Numbered from the stretch's first letter, positions 1 to 5,863 are shown. The stretch: 6,011 nucleotides of DNA from Desulfuromonadaceae bacterium GWB2_53_15 (GCA_001824455.1 MHXL01000129.1:1-6011), one strand, 5' to 3'. A program made the numbers and translations. Notes: generated by a model not told the origin, from the sequence alone.

Positions 1-258
1 ACCTCGTTTATGCATCGCCAGGATTCGTTCTTTTCCGTCGTTGCTATGTTGAACAACCCGAACCTTTCCCGAAATGATTATATACATGTAATTGGAGGTG
101 TCTTCTTCGAAAAGTACAACCTGGCCTTTGGAAAAGTGCTTTTTTATCACAAGTTGCTCTATCATTTCCGCGTCATCATTGCTAAGGCCTGAAAAGAAGG
201 GAATGCTTCTAATTGATGCTTGTGCAGAAGTTTTATGGTTAGGACAATGTCCTTTCAT
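1..258 (-). CDS. Crp/Fnr-family cyclic nucleotide-binding domain protein, N-terminal part (cut by window edge)
   Basis: This open frame enters from the left edge, and only its first 86 codons are present. The translation has the typical start of a Crp/Fnr sensor domain: IPFFSGLS (residues 19-26), KGQVVLFEED (44-53) and MYIIISGKVRV (58-68), followed by DGKERILA. These match the first strands of the cyclic nucleotide-binding beta-barrel. The phosphate-binding cassette and the C-terminal helix-turn-helix would lie outside the window, so ligand and DNA binding cannot be judged. I chose the ATG at 258 because GGTGAG (268-263) sits 4 nt upstream; an in-frame ATG at 270 would add four residues but has only a weak GAAAAG before it. 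The gene starts 17 nt after the stop of the response regulator, on the same strand, so the two are probably co-transcribed. A cAMP, c-di-GMP or redox signal is possible but cannot be chosen from this part. The only early cysteine is Cys5, so there is no visible Fnr-type N-terminal Cys cluster. Confidence 0.85.
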   Translation of the reverse strand, partial: MKGHCPNHKTSAQASIRSIPFFSGLSNDDAEMIEQLVIKKHFSKGQVVLFEEDTSNYMYIIISGKVRVVQHSNDGKERILAMHKRG

Positions 259-262
259 AGTA

Positions 263-268
263 CTCACC
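263..268 (-). promoter_or_regulatory. Ribosome binding site of the Crp/Fnr-family gene
   Basis: On the minus strand GGTGAG lies 4 nt before the ATG at 258. It matches the GGTGA part of the anti-Shine-Dalgarno complement and overlaps the alternative ATG at 270. It favours the downstream start. Confidence 0.55.
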
Positions 269-275
269 ATGCTTT

Positions 276-2045
276 TCAATGAATCACGGCACTTTTTGAG
301 TGTTTGTTGTACCAGTGGGGCTTACGCAGAAATTGGGGCAGTTCTATGGCAGGAAGAGGTTTGCTGAAATAGAAACCTTGCATATCTTGACAGTTGAGAG
401 AGCTAAGAAATTTTACCTGCTCAACGACTTCAACACCTTCTGCAATGACGTTTAAGCGAAGGCTTTTGGCCATGTTTATTACCGCTGTGGCAATGGCCGC
501 ATCATCGGAATTGACCGTGAGGTCGCTTACAAATGACTGGTCGATCTTCAGGGTGTTGATTGGAAGTTTTTTGATGTAATTAAGGGATGAATAACCGGTG
601 CCAAAATCGTCGATAGAGATATGTATCCCGAGGTCGCTCAATCTGCGTAGCGTGCGAATGGTGGTGTCCATGTCCTGAAGCATGACACTCTCAGTAAGCT
701 CCAGTTCAAGCCAACATGGATCAAGTTCAGTCTCGGCCAGTATATTCTCTATTATGTCGGACAGTTTGTGGCTCTGGAACTGGCGAGGAGAAATGTTGAC
801 TGCTATGCGAACATGTGGGAATCCGGCGTTCTGCCAAGCCTTGTTCTGAGTGCAGGCAGCATGCAGCACCCATTCTCCGAGTTGAATAATTAGTCCGTTT
901 TCTTCAGCCAATGGTATGAACTGTTTTGGTGGCAATACACCCAAACTTGGGTGTTGCCAACGCAATAATGCCTCAATGCTGATAATTTTCCCGGATTCGA
1001 TATTGACCTCGGGTTGGTAATTGAGGATAAATTCTCCCTTTTGCAGCGCCCAGCGCAGGCTGTTTTCCATGGTTAGTCGTTGTGAAGCATGGGCATCCAT
1101 TGTCTGGTTATATAGATGGTAACGCCCGCGACCACCTTCCTTGGCTCGATACATTGCCATATCAGCGTTCTTGACGAGGGTTTCGCCATCAGTGCCGTCG
1201 TCGGGAAAAATGCTGATGCCGATGCATGTGCCGATAAATAGCTCGTGGTCCGGAATTATGAACGGTTCGGCAAAGGCGTCAATGATTTTAATCGCTACTT
1301 TTACTGCTTCCTGTGTGCTGTCCAGTTCGGGCAGCAAAATTATGAACTCATCACCCCCACGTCTTGCAACAGTATCACGATCACGTTGACAGCATTGCTT
1401 CAGTCGTTGCGCCACTGCCTGCAAAAGTTTGTCACCAACGCTATGGCCAAGAGTGTCATTGACAACCTTAAATCTATCCAGATCGAGGAAAAGCACCGCC
1501 AACAAACGGTTGTGATTGTGGCGCTGTGCTTGTGCCAGAGCCATATGGATGAGCTCATTGAACAGCTGTCTGTTCGGGAGGCCGGTTAGAGTGTCGTAGT
1601 AGGCCATAAGACGGATTTCCTCGTTTTGTTTGCGGAGCCGCCTCTCCATATTGACGCTTTCAAGACATTGTTCGATTGCAGCAACGAACTTTTCAATTTT
1701 TATCGGTTTCAGGACGTAATGATTAATGCCCAGATCGACTGCATCCAGAATAAAGTCGGTATCGCTGGCTGCTGTAAGAACAATGATTCGTGCATCATTG
1801 TCGAGCGCCTTGATCTCCTTGATCATCTGGATTCCATCCATGATTGGCATCCTGATGTCGGTTACAATGATGTCAGGAAGTTTAGTTGAGAAGAGTTCGA
1901 GACCCTTTTTACCGTTTTCAGCATGAAGCAGCGTCAGTTGTGGAAACTTTTTGGCCAACATATGGATAACCAATTTCTGAATATCCAGGTCATCCTCAAC
2001 ATAAAGGAGTGTCCCTGCGATTTTATTATCATTGGTTGTATCCAT
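276..2045 (-). CDS. Response regulator with GGDEF and EAL domains (c-di-GMP synthase/phosphodiesterase)
   Basis: This 589-residue cytoplasmic protein has three domains and no membrane segment. The receiver domain (about 12-128) has the acidic pair D18/D19, phospho-acceptor D63 in TDIRMP, T91 and K113 (LKP). A short charged helix (about 129-148) links it to a GGDEF domain (about 149-312) with FLDLDRFK (187-193), NDTLGH and the GGDEF signature at 230-234. R221-x-x-D224 sits five residues before the signature, as in the product-binding I-site. The EAL domain (about 325-575) has E358-A-L, N417, E449, D479/D480 (DDFGTG), K500, E536 and Q556. The spacings fit the known catalytic set of active EAL phosphodiesterases (N to E 32, E to D 30, D to K 20, K to E 36, E to Q 20). 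By sequence, both synthesis and hydrolysis of c-di-GMP look possible. The partner histidine kinase is not in the window. The ATG at 2045 has a modest GGGA upstream. The Crp/Fnr-type gene follows closely. Confidence 0.95.
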   Translation of the reverse strand: MDTTNDNKIAGTLLYVEDDLDIQKLVIHMLAKKFPQLTLLHAENGKKGLELFSTKLPDIIVTDIRMPIMDGIQMIKEIKALDNDARIIVLTAASDTDFILDAVDLGINHYVLKPIKIEKFVAAIEQCLESVNMERRLRKQNEEIRLMAYYDTLTGLPNRQLFNELIHMALAQAQRHNHNRLLAVLFLDLDRFKVVNDTLGHSVGDKLLQAVAQRLKQCCQRDRDTVARRGGDEFIILLPELDSTQEAVKVAIKIIDAFAEPFIIPDHELFIGTCIGISIFPDDGTDGETLVKNADMAMYRAKEGGRGRYHLYNQTMDAHASQRLTMENSLRWALQKGEFILNYQPEVNIESGKIISIEALLRWQHPSLGVLPPKQFIPLAEENGLIIQLGEWVLHAACTQNKAWQNAGFPHVRIAVNISPRQFQSHKLSDIIENILAETELDPCWLELELTESVMLQDMDTTIRTLRRLSDLGIHISIDDFGTGYSSLNYIKKLPINTLKIDQSFVSDLTVNSDDAAIATAVINMAKSLRLNVIAEGVEVVEQVKFLSSLNCQDMQGFYFSKPLPAIELPQFLRKPHWYNKHSKSAVIH

Positions 2046-2079
2046 AGTTATCCCGGTTTACGTGTATGGAAAAACGTAT

Positions 2080-2108
2080 ATTATGCGTGACATTCAGTGA
2101 ATTAACTG
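2080..2108 (-). promoter_or_regulatory. Candidate promoter of the response regulator gene
   Basis: On the minus strand CATAAT (2085-2080) or the overlapping TAATAT (2083-2078) could be a -10 box, about 35-40 nt upstream of the start codon. The matching -35 positions (around 2100-2108) score poorly (CAGTTA, GTTAAT or TTAATT) and fall inside the 26-nt palindrome. A weak -35 covered by a palindrome suits a regulated promoter. This is inference from consensus matching only. Confidence 0.35.
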
Positions 2109-2114
2109 AATGTC
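2089..2114. repeat. 26-nt near-perfect palindrome, probable operator
   Basis: The arms GACATTCAGT (2089-2098) and ACTGAATGTC (2105-2114) are exact reverse complements. Of the six bases between them, the central AATT is itself palindromic, so only one base pair (2099/2104) breaks the symmetry across 26 nt. No run of T follows on either strand, so it is unlikely to be a terminator. It sits between two divergent genes, 3 bp from the candidate -10 of the response regulator, which fits a binding site for a dimeric regulator. It does not match the TGTGA-N6-TCACA (Crp) or TTGAT-N4-ATCAA (Fnr) consensus. The cognate protein is unknown; the nearby Crp/Fnr-type protein is one candidate. Confidence 0.7.
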
Positions 2115-2164
2115 TAAATGTAGTGTAGTCATAATAGTATCCGGCCTGTACAAACCTGATAAAT

Positions 2165-2183
2165 GACATTACAATTGGACATT
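2165..2183 (+). repeat. GACATT direct repeats, 13 bp apart
   Basis: GACATT occurs at 2165-2170 and 2178-2183. It is the same hexamer that forms the outer half-site of the palindrome at 2089-2114. The region thus holds three copies in this orientation plus one inverted (AATGTC, 2109-2114) within 95 bp. The second copy runs on into ATTGTTG, which recurs at 2293-2299 and, inverted, at 2275-2281. These could be secondary operator half-sites. Chance is not excluded for such short words. Confidence 0.4.
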
Positions 2184-2231
2184 GTTGTGGAACACTGCCT
2201 GTTTAATTTTATAAATATAGTTATGTTTAAC

Positions 2232-2252
2232 ATTGCATTGAACAAATGCAAT
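2232..2252. repeat. Inverted repeat with 8-bp arms, 5-nt spacer
   Basis: ATTGCATT (2232-2239) and AATGCAAT (2245-2252) are exact reverse complements around GAACA. It lies just downstream of the TATAAA/TATAGT candidates, so it could be an operator near the transcription start of the plus-strand genes or a small hairpin in their leader. No T-run follows, so it is not a usual terminator. Confidence 0.5.
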
Positions 2253-2274
2253 AGGTCGGAAGTCTATTTATCTA

Positions 2275-2299
2275 CAACAATCAGGTTAACCCATTGTTG
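2275..2299. repeat. Inverted repeat with nested GGTTAACC, in the leader of the cysteine-cluster gene
   Basis: CAACAAT (2275-2281) and ATTGTTG (2293-2299) are exact reverse complements. Between them is the perfect 8-bp palindrome GGTTAACC (2284-2291), nearly centred on the same axis. The right arm ends within the GGGAG (2299-2303) that would serve the alternative ATG at 2308. It could be an operator or a leader hairpin that hides that ribosome site. Confidence 0.45.
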
Positions 2300-2325
2300 G
2301 GAGATAAATGGGGCGGCGGAGAATC

Positions 2326-2332
2326 GGTGAGG
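2326..2332 (+). promoter_or_regulatory. Ribosome binding site of the cysteine-cluster gene
   Basis: GGTGAGG lies 5 nt before the ATG at 2338. It supports this start over the in-frame ATG at 2308, which also has a ribosome-site-like GGGAG (2299-2303) 4 nt upstream. Confidence 0.55.
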
Positions 2333-2337
2333 CGTCA

Positions 2338-2619
2338 ATGGCAAAAAACAGTGTAGTCGCCTTGAATTGTAGGATTGGTTGTGCTGCCTGCTGCATTGCC
2401 CCTTCAATATCGTCTGCGATTCCCGGTATGGCAAATGGCAAGGCGGCGGGTGAACGCTGCGTGCAGCTGACAATGGACAATCGCTGCCGTCTTTTCGGCC
2501 AGCCTGACCGGCCATCTGTTTGTAGCAGCCTGCGACCAAGCCTGGAGATGTGCGGAAAAAGCGATATGGAGGCAATGGAGTATCTTTTGCAGTTGGAATG
2601 TGCCACGCGCACTGAATAA
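2338..2619 (+). CDS. YkgJ-family cysteine cluster protein (putative Zn/Fe-chelating)
   Basis: This 93-residue cytoplasmic protein starts with the family hallmark NCRIGCAACCIAPSISS (10-26), with Cys11, 15, 18 and 19 in a CxxxCxxCC pattern. Further cysteines are at 41, 50, 62 and 72 (EMCG), plus 88. The segments IPGMANGK (28-35) and RPSVC (58-62) and the C-terminal AMEYLLQLE (79-87) closely resemble what I recall of Escherichia coli YkgJ, and the length is similar. The family (CxxCxxCC type) is thought to bind zinc or iron; the actual role is not established. I placed the start at 2338 because in short members the cysteine cluster lies near the N-terminus and GGTGAGG is well spaced. A start at 2308 would add ten residues (MGRRRIGEAS) and cannot be ruled out. 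It is the first plus-strand gene after the divergent control region and ends 36 nt before the methyltransferase, probably in one operon with it. Confidence 0.88.
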   Translation: MAKNSVVALNCRIGCAACCIAPSISSAIPGMANGKAAGERCVQLTMDNRCRLFGQPDRPSVCSSLRPSLEMCGKSDMEAMEYLLQLECATRTE

Positions 2620-2622
2620 TGG

Positions 2623-2641
2623 ATGGTTATTTAAGAACCAT
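2623..2641 (+). other. Small hairpin between the cysteine-cluster and methyltransferase genes
   Basis: ATGGTT (2623-2628) pairs with AACCAT (2636-2641) around a 7-nt loop. Flanking GG (2621-2622) and CC (2643-2644) could extend the stem past a bulged A. It starts just after the stop codon of the upstream gene and ends 3 nt before AGGAGG of the next. With no T-run it is not a typical terminator; it could tune translation or mRNA ends, or be chance. Confidence 0.35.
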
Positions 2642-2644
2642 ACC

Positions 2645-2650
2645 AGGAGG
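2645..2650 (+). promoter_or_regulatory. Strong ribosome binding site of the methyltransferase gene
   Basis: A full AGGAGG lies 5 nt before the ATG at 2656. It fixes the start and suggests efficient translation independent of the upstream gene. Confidence 0.8.
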
Positions 2651-2655
2651 CTGAC

Positions 2656-3660
2656 ATGGAGCATAAACCTTGGGTACCGGCTGACCTGCTGCAACTCTCC
2701 GCTGGTTATTGGAGTGTCTGCGCACTGCATGCCGGGGTAAAATTGGATGTGTTTACCCCTTTGGCTGAAAGTTCGATGACCATAGAGGAATTGGCCGGAC
2801 GACTGAAGTGTGACAGGCGCGGGTTGACCATGCTTTTGAATAGCCTGGCTGCTCTGGATCTTGTGCTCAAGCAGGGAGAGTCCTATGCAGCGACCTCATT
2901 TTCCGCTGAGTTTCTGAGCCATGCGTCGCCAAACTATCTGGGTTATATCATTCAGCACCATCACGGCCTGATGCAACTTTGGGTTCACCTGGACCAGGCT
3001 GTCATCAGTGGAGGACCGGTCAAGGGTAGCCCCTCTCGTGGCGACGACGAGACGATGCGGGAGAACTTCGAGATGGGTATGTTCAATCTTGCCATGCAGA
3101 TTGCACCTAGTATCATCCCTCATATAGACCTTTCCGGGCGTAAGCGTCTGCTCGACCTGGGGGGCGGTCCCGGCACCTATGCCATTCATTTTTGCCGACA
3201 CAACGCCGACCTTTCAGCGGTGGTCTATGACCTGCCTTCCACACAACCTTTTGCTGATAAAATTATCACAAAATTCGGACTGAACGACCGGATTCGATTC
3301 GAAGCCGGTGACTTTGATCTGGATGATGTCCAGGGCAGCTTCGACGTTGTCTGGCTCTCTCACGTCCTGCATGCCAAGGGGCCAGAGGAATGTGCCGTTA
3401 TTATAAACAAAGCCGTGGCTGCATTGGAGCCGGGCGGTATGTTTCTGGTGCAGGAATTTATCCTGAATGACAGTATGGATACTCCTCTTTTTCCGGCCCT
3501 CTTTTCAATGAATATGCTGCTTGGCACCCAAAACGGACGTTCATACTCTCAACGGCAACTGTTTGATATGCTCTCCGCGGCAGGAGTAATCGATCTGCGA
3601 CGTATACCTCTGGATTTGCCTAATGGAGCCGGGGTAGTTGCAGGGATTGTACCAGGATAA
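2656..3660 (+). CDS. SAM-dependent methyltransferase, O-methyltransferase family 2-like
   Basis: This 334-residue soluble protein has the two-part build of family 2 O-methyltransferases. The N-terminal part (about 10-95) looks like the helical, winged-helix dimerisation domain: it opens with LLQLSAGYWSVCALHAGVKL and includes TIEELAGRLKCDRRGLTMLLNSLAALDLV. The C-terminal Rossmann part has the SAM motif LLDLGGGPGTY (165-175), the YDLP acidic turn (D192) after motif I, AGDF (217-220), VLHAKGPEE (237-245) and LEPGGMFLVQEF (257-268). The last segment, NGRSYSQRQLFDMLSAAG (293-310), is usual for the family. His239 falls where plant and bacterial relatives have their catalytic HDW histidine, but the following D-W is replaced by A-K, so O-methyl transfer chemistry is less certain. 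The substrate is not evident: no pigment, polyketide or quinone gene is in the window. It is probably co-transcribed with the upstream cysteine-cluster gene. Confidence 0.88.
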   Translation: MEHKPWVPADLLQLSAGYWSVCALHAGVKLDVFTPLAESSMTIEELAGRLKCDRRGLTMLLNSLAALDLVLKQGESYAATSFSAEFLSHASPNYLGYIIQHHHGLMQLWVHLDQAVISGGPVKGSPSRGDDETMRENFEMGMFNLAMQIAPSIIPHIDLSGRKRLLDLGGGPGTYAIHFCRHNADLSAVVYDLPSTQPFADKIITKFGLNDRIRFEAGDFDLDDVQGSFDVVWLSHVLHAKGPEECAVIINKAVAALEPGGMFLVQEFILNDSMDTPLFPALFSMNMLLGTQNGRSYSQRQLFDMLSAAGVIDLRRIPLDLPNGAGVVAGIVPG

Positions 3661-3733
3661 ATATAGGCATATTGTTTTTGTTCCTGATTGAAATCCTTTT
3701 GTGTTGTCATTCTACAATGAGAGGAACTCCCCC
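3661..3733 (+). other. Short gap before the MuiA-family gene
   Basis: This 73-bp gap has a 5-bp AT-only stem (AATAT 3660-3664 with ATATT 3669-3673) followed by T5 (3675-3679), too weak to call a terminator. No promoter with room for the ribosome site is evident, so readthrough from the methyltransferase gene is plausible. Confidence 0.4.
3720..3725 (+). promoter_or_regulatory. Ribosome binding site deciding the start of the MuiA-family gene
   Basis: AGAGGA ends 8 nt before the ATG at 3734. The frame is open further upstream to GTG 3701 and TTG 3704, but those have no ribosome site and would put a charged stretch ahead of the signal peptide. Confidence 0.65.
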
Positions 3734-5389
3734 ATGTGTTTCTTGCGAAAACTGTTGTTGCTGACACTTGTAATGATGCCGACTCTGGCGACCGCCAGCG
3801 GGTTTAGCCGTTTCGCCGCTACCTCCCGCATTAGCGCAGTTACCGTCTACCCTGACCGCGCTATGACTACCCGCAGCGCCAATCTGGCACTAAAACCTGG
3901 AAGTTATGTGATCGCCTTTGAGGGCTTGCCCGCCCTGATACAGGATGATTCGGTGAGGGTAGCGGGAAAGGGAAGTGCCGCGCTTACCATCCTGGGATCG
4001 GAAGTGAAAAGATCTTATGTTGAACAGGTGCCAGAAAAAAGGGCCAAGGAGCTGGAAGAGGAAATCTTGGTTTTGGAGCGCAAGGTTGGAGGGGTGGAGG
4101 CAAAAAAATCGGCCTTATCTGCCCAGAGGGTTTTTATTGATTCCATCAAGGTGGCCTGGGGTGATCGCATCTCCAAGGAATTGGCGGCGGGAAAACCGAC
4201 TTCAATCGAGTTGAATGAGGCCTTGACCTTTGTAGGCAGTGGTGTAGCCAGGATTGAAGAGCAAACCCGCGATCTGGATTTTGAGAAAAAGCAGTTAAAA
4301 GACCGTATCGATGCCTTGCGGCGGCAACGCGAGCAGGCTATCGGTTCACTCCGCAGGGAAACCAAAACAGTTGAGGTGAGTCTGGACGTGACCCGCGCCG
4401 GCAATCTGACTCTGGACCTTAACTGCATCCTTCCCCAGGCAGGGTGGGAGCCATCTTACGATGTGCGTCTGGCCGCTGATGGCAAATCTGCCGAGCTCAC
4501 ATTCAGGGCTCTGGTGCGTCAGCAAACCGGTGAAGACTGGCAAGGAGTCGATTTATCACTTTCCACTTCCCGACCGGCTGTGGGTGGAACGCCCCCCGAA
4601 CTGTATCCCTGGAGGGTTGCCTTCTATCGTCCGCCTCCGGTGCAAATGTCAGAAATGGCAGCTGCACCTATGAGTGCCTATAAGAAATCCGCCCGGGCCT
4701 CATTCAGGGATGATGTAGAAGAGTTACCCGCAGATGTTGCAATTCCAGCAGCATATGCGACAGCAAAAATGTCTGAGGAGCAGACCTCGGTTTCCTTCCT
4801 TATTCCGCGGACGGTGGACATACCTTCTGACGGAACTCAGCACGGTTGCATAGTGGCAATTGAAAGCCTGCCGTTGACGCTGGAATTCCTGTCTATACCC
4901 AAGTTGGTGGCCGAAGTTTATCTCAAGTCCGAAATTGTCAACCGTGCTGCCTTTCCGCTCCTGGCAGGTCGGGTAAACATCTTTACCGGAGGCAATTTCA
5001 GCGGAAGTTCCCATCTGAAGAAGGTGGCTGCAGGTGAAAAGTTCGATCTTTATTTTGGCACTGACGATCAGGTCACAGTCAAGCGTGAGGAGCTGAAGAG
5101 CCACAAGGAAGCGGGTTTGTTTGGCAAGAACCGAATGCGCTATGGTTATCGTATCGAAGTGCAGAATTTCCATAAAGAGTCTCAGACTATAATCGTTAAT
5201 GACCAGTTGCCATTGGCAGGCAATGATGAGATTGCGGTATCCCTGGATGAAGCGAGTCAGAAGCCGGATGAGATCAAGCCCGATGGTGCCTTGATCTGGA
5301 AACTGCACGTTAAACCGGGTGAAAAGCGGGAGATCCGCTTTGGTATTATTATAGAATATCCAAAGGATAGGGAGATAATCGGCCTATAG
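3734..5389 (+). CDS. Exported MuiA-family protein (mucoidy inhibitor A-like; DUF4140 and DUF4139 domains)
   Basis: This 551-residue protein begins with a Sec signal peptide: R5/K6, a hydrophobic core (7-18) and ATA as a likely cleavage site before Ser22. The mature protein should be periplasmic. The N-terminal domain (about 32-130) starts with ISAVTVYPDRA (33-43), typical of DUF4140. Charged helical stretches at 100-130 and 170-210 look like coiled coil. The DUF4139-type part (about 215-545) has GWEPSYDVR (237-245), GEDWQGVDLSLSTSRP (266-281), TSVSFLIPRTVDIPSDG (351-367), NRAAFPLLAGRVNIF (403-417), LYFGTDDQVTVKRE (439-452) and a final beta-rich piece ending in FGIIIEYPKD. An Ala/Met/Lys-rich linker (about 305-345) is variable in this family. 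The family name comes from a mucoidy phenotype; the biochemical role is unknown. I start at ATG 3734 because of AGAGGA and the clean signal peptide. The lipoprotein gene follows after 30 bp, so a shared envelope role is likely. Confidence 0.9.
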   Translation: MCFLRKLLLLTLVMMPTLATASGFSRFAATSRISAVTVYPDRAMTTRSANLALKPGSYVIAFEGLPALIQDDSVRVAGKGSAALTILGSEVKRSYVEQVPEKRAKELEEEILVLERKVGGVEAKKSALSAQRVFIDSIKVAWGDRISKELAAGKPTSIELNEALTFVGSGVARIEEQTRDLDFEKKQLKDRIDALRRQREQAIGSLRRETKTVEVSLDVTRAGNLTLDLNCILPQAGWEPSYDVRLAADGKSAELTFRALVRQQTGEDWQGVDLSLSTSRPAVGGTPPELYPWRVAFYRPPPVQMSEMAAAPMSAYKKSARASFRDDVEELPADVAIPAAYATAKMSEEQTSVSFLIPRTVDIPSDGTQHGCIVAIESLPLTLEFLSIPKLVAEVYLKSEIVNRAAFPLLAGRVNIFTGGNFSGSSHLKKVAAGEKFDLYFGTDDQVTVKREELKSHKEAGLFGKNRMRYGYRIEVQNFHKESQTIIVNDQLPLAGNDEIAVSLDEASQKPDEIKPDGALIWKLHVKPGEKREIRFGIIIEYPKDREIIGL

Positions 5390-5406
5390 AGAAGGTGAGT
5401 TTACTT

Positions 5407-5412
5407 GGAGGA
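5407..5412 (+). promoter_or_regulatory. Ribosome binding site deciding the start of the lipoprotein gene
   Basis: GGAGGA lies 7 nt before the ATG at 5420. An in-frame TTG at 5405 would overlap this site and is not the start. Confidence 0.8.
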
Positions 5413-5419
5413 CAGAATT

Positions 5420-5863
5420 ATGAAAACTCGATTGCTTATATTTTTTATGCTGTCGTTAATTGTACTGTCAGGGTGTATGTTCAGTACGTATAAGCCGATC
5501 ATTTACGATGATTATTCTGCCAAACAGCAAATGTTTGACCTGACATTCGGATGGAACCAAAGTATTTCCGGCAACAAGTTTGTAATTGACGGATATGTCA
5601 GAAACAACCGCTATTATATTGTAAACAACCTGGAATTGCAGGTTTCCCTTGTCGACAAAGATGGCCGGCAAAAAACACGTGAGACGTTTTTCTTTATTCC
5701 TGCGGATCTTCGCCTCGATGATTCAACACGCTTTAATGTTTCTCTGAATGCGCATCCGCAATCAGGCGATTTGCTAAATTTTTATTACCGTTACAATGCC
5801 TATGAAGGTGATGCTGAAGCCTTTACTTGGGTAAACAATTTTAAGGTCAATGTGCTTGAGTAG
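5420..5863 (+). CDS. Small lipoprotein of unknown function
   Basis: This 147-residue protein has a type II signal peptide: K2/R4, a hydrophobic core (5-16) and the lipobox LSGC (16-19), with Cys19 to be lipidated. Residue +2 is Met, not Asp, so sorting to the outer membrane is expected if enterobacterial rules hold. The mature part is rich in beta-prone and aromatic residues. The stretch from VIDGYVRNN (55-63) through LELQVSLVDKDG (71-82) to FFFIPADLRLDDSTRFNVSL (90-109) resembles the pattern of small Ig-like beta-sandwich domains (FxLYD-type: a GxVxN strand, a D-x-D/G turn, then a polar strand ending in F-x-V). That fold is inference, and I do not recognise a named family. It starts 30 bp after the MuiA-like gene and is probably co-transcribed with it, so it may act with that protein in the envelope. 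Confidence 0.85.
   Translation: MKTRLLIFFMLSLIVLSGCMFSTYKPIIYDDYSAKQQMFDLTFGWNQSISGNKFVIDGYVRNNRYYIVNNLELQVSLVDKDGRQKTRETFFFIPADLRLDDSTRFNVSLNAHPQSGDLLNFYYRYNAYEGDAEAFTWVNNFKVNVLE

Larger units (their letters stand above)
2046..2337. promoter_or_regulatory. Divergent intergenic control region
   Basis: This gap of about 290 bp separates the divergent response regulator and cysteine-cluster genes. It is AT-rich and I find no convincing gene in it. It must hold the promoters of both transcription units. It contains a 26-nt palindrome (2089-2114), two GACATT direct repeats (2165-2183) and two more inverted repeats (2232-2252 and 2275-2299). On the plus strand TATAAA (2210-2215) and TATAGT (2216-2221) resemble -10 boxes, but no good -35 lies at the right distance: TTGTGG at 2185-2190 is 19 nt from TATAAA. 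The plus-strand promoter is therefore only approximate and may need an activator. Confidence 0.7.

Noticed and set aside
2264..2730. Overlapping minus-strand frames opposite the cysteine-cluster gene
   Set aside because: The plus-strand frame has family motifs and ribosome sites; the minus-strand translations have no recognisable features.
3660..3679. AT-only stem followed by five T as a terminator after the methyltransferase gene
   Set aside because: The stem has only five A-T pairs and no G-C pair, too unstable for a usual intrinsic terminator.
3688..3718. Promoter-like TTGAAA with TCTACA or TACAAT just upstream of the MuiA-family gene
   Set aside because: Transcription would begin at about 3723-3725, inside or after the ribosome site at 3720-3725, and the spacing to the better -10 is 19 nt. 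It is unlikely as the main promoter.
3701..3733. Longer MuiA-family protein starting at GTG 3701 or TTG 3704
   Set aside because: There is no ribosome site before them, and the extra residues would spoil a clean signal peptide that begins at ATG 3734.
4015..5308. Long open frames on the minus strand (4015-4428 and 4724-5308)
   Set aside because: They lie opposite the strongly supported MuiA-family gene, have no ribosome site or recognisable domain, and look like shadow frames.
5405..5419. Lipoprotein start at TTG 5405
   Set aside because: It overlaps the ribosome site; ATG 5420 has ideal spacing and gives a standard lipoprotein signal.
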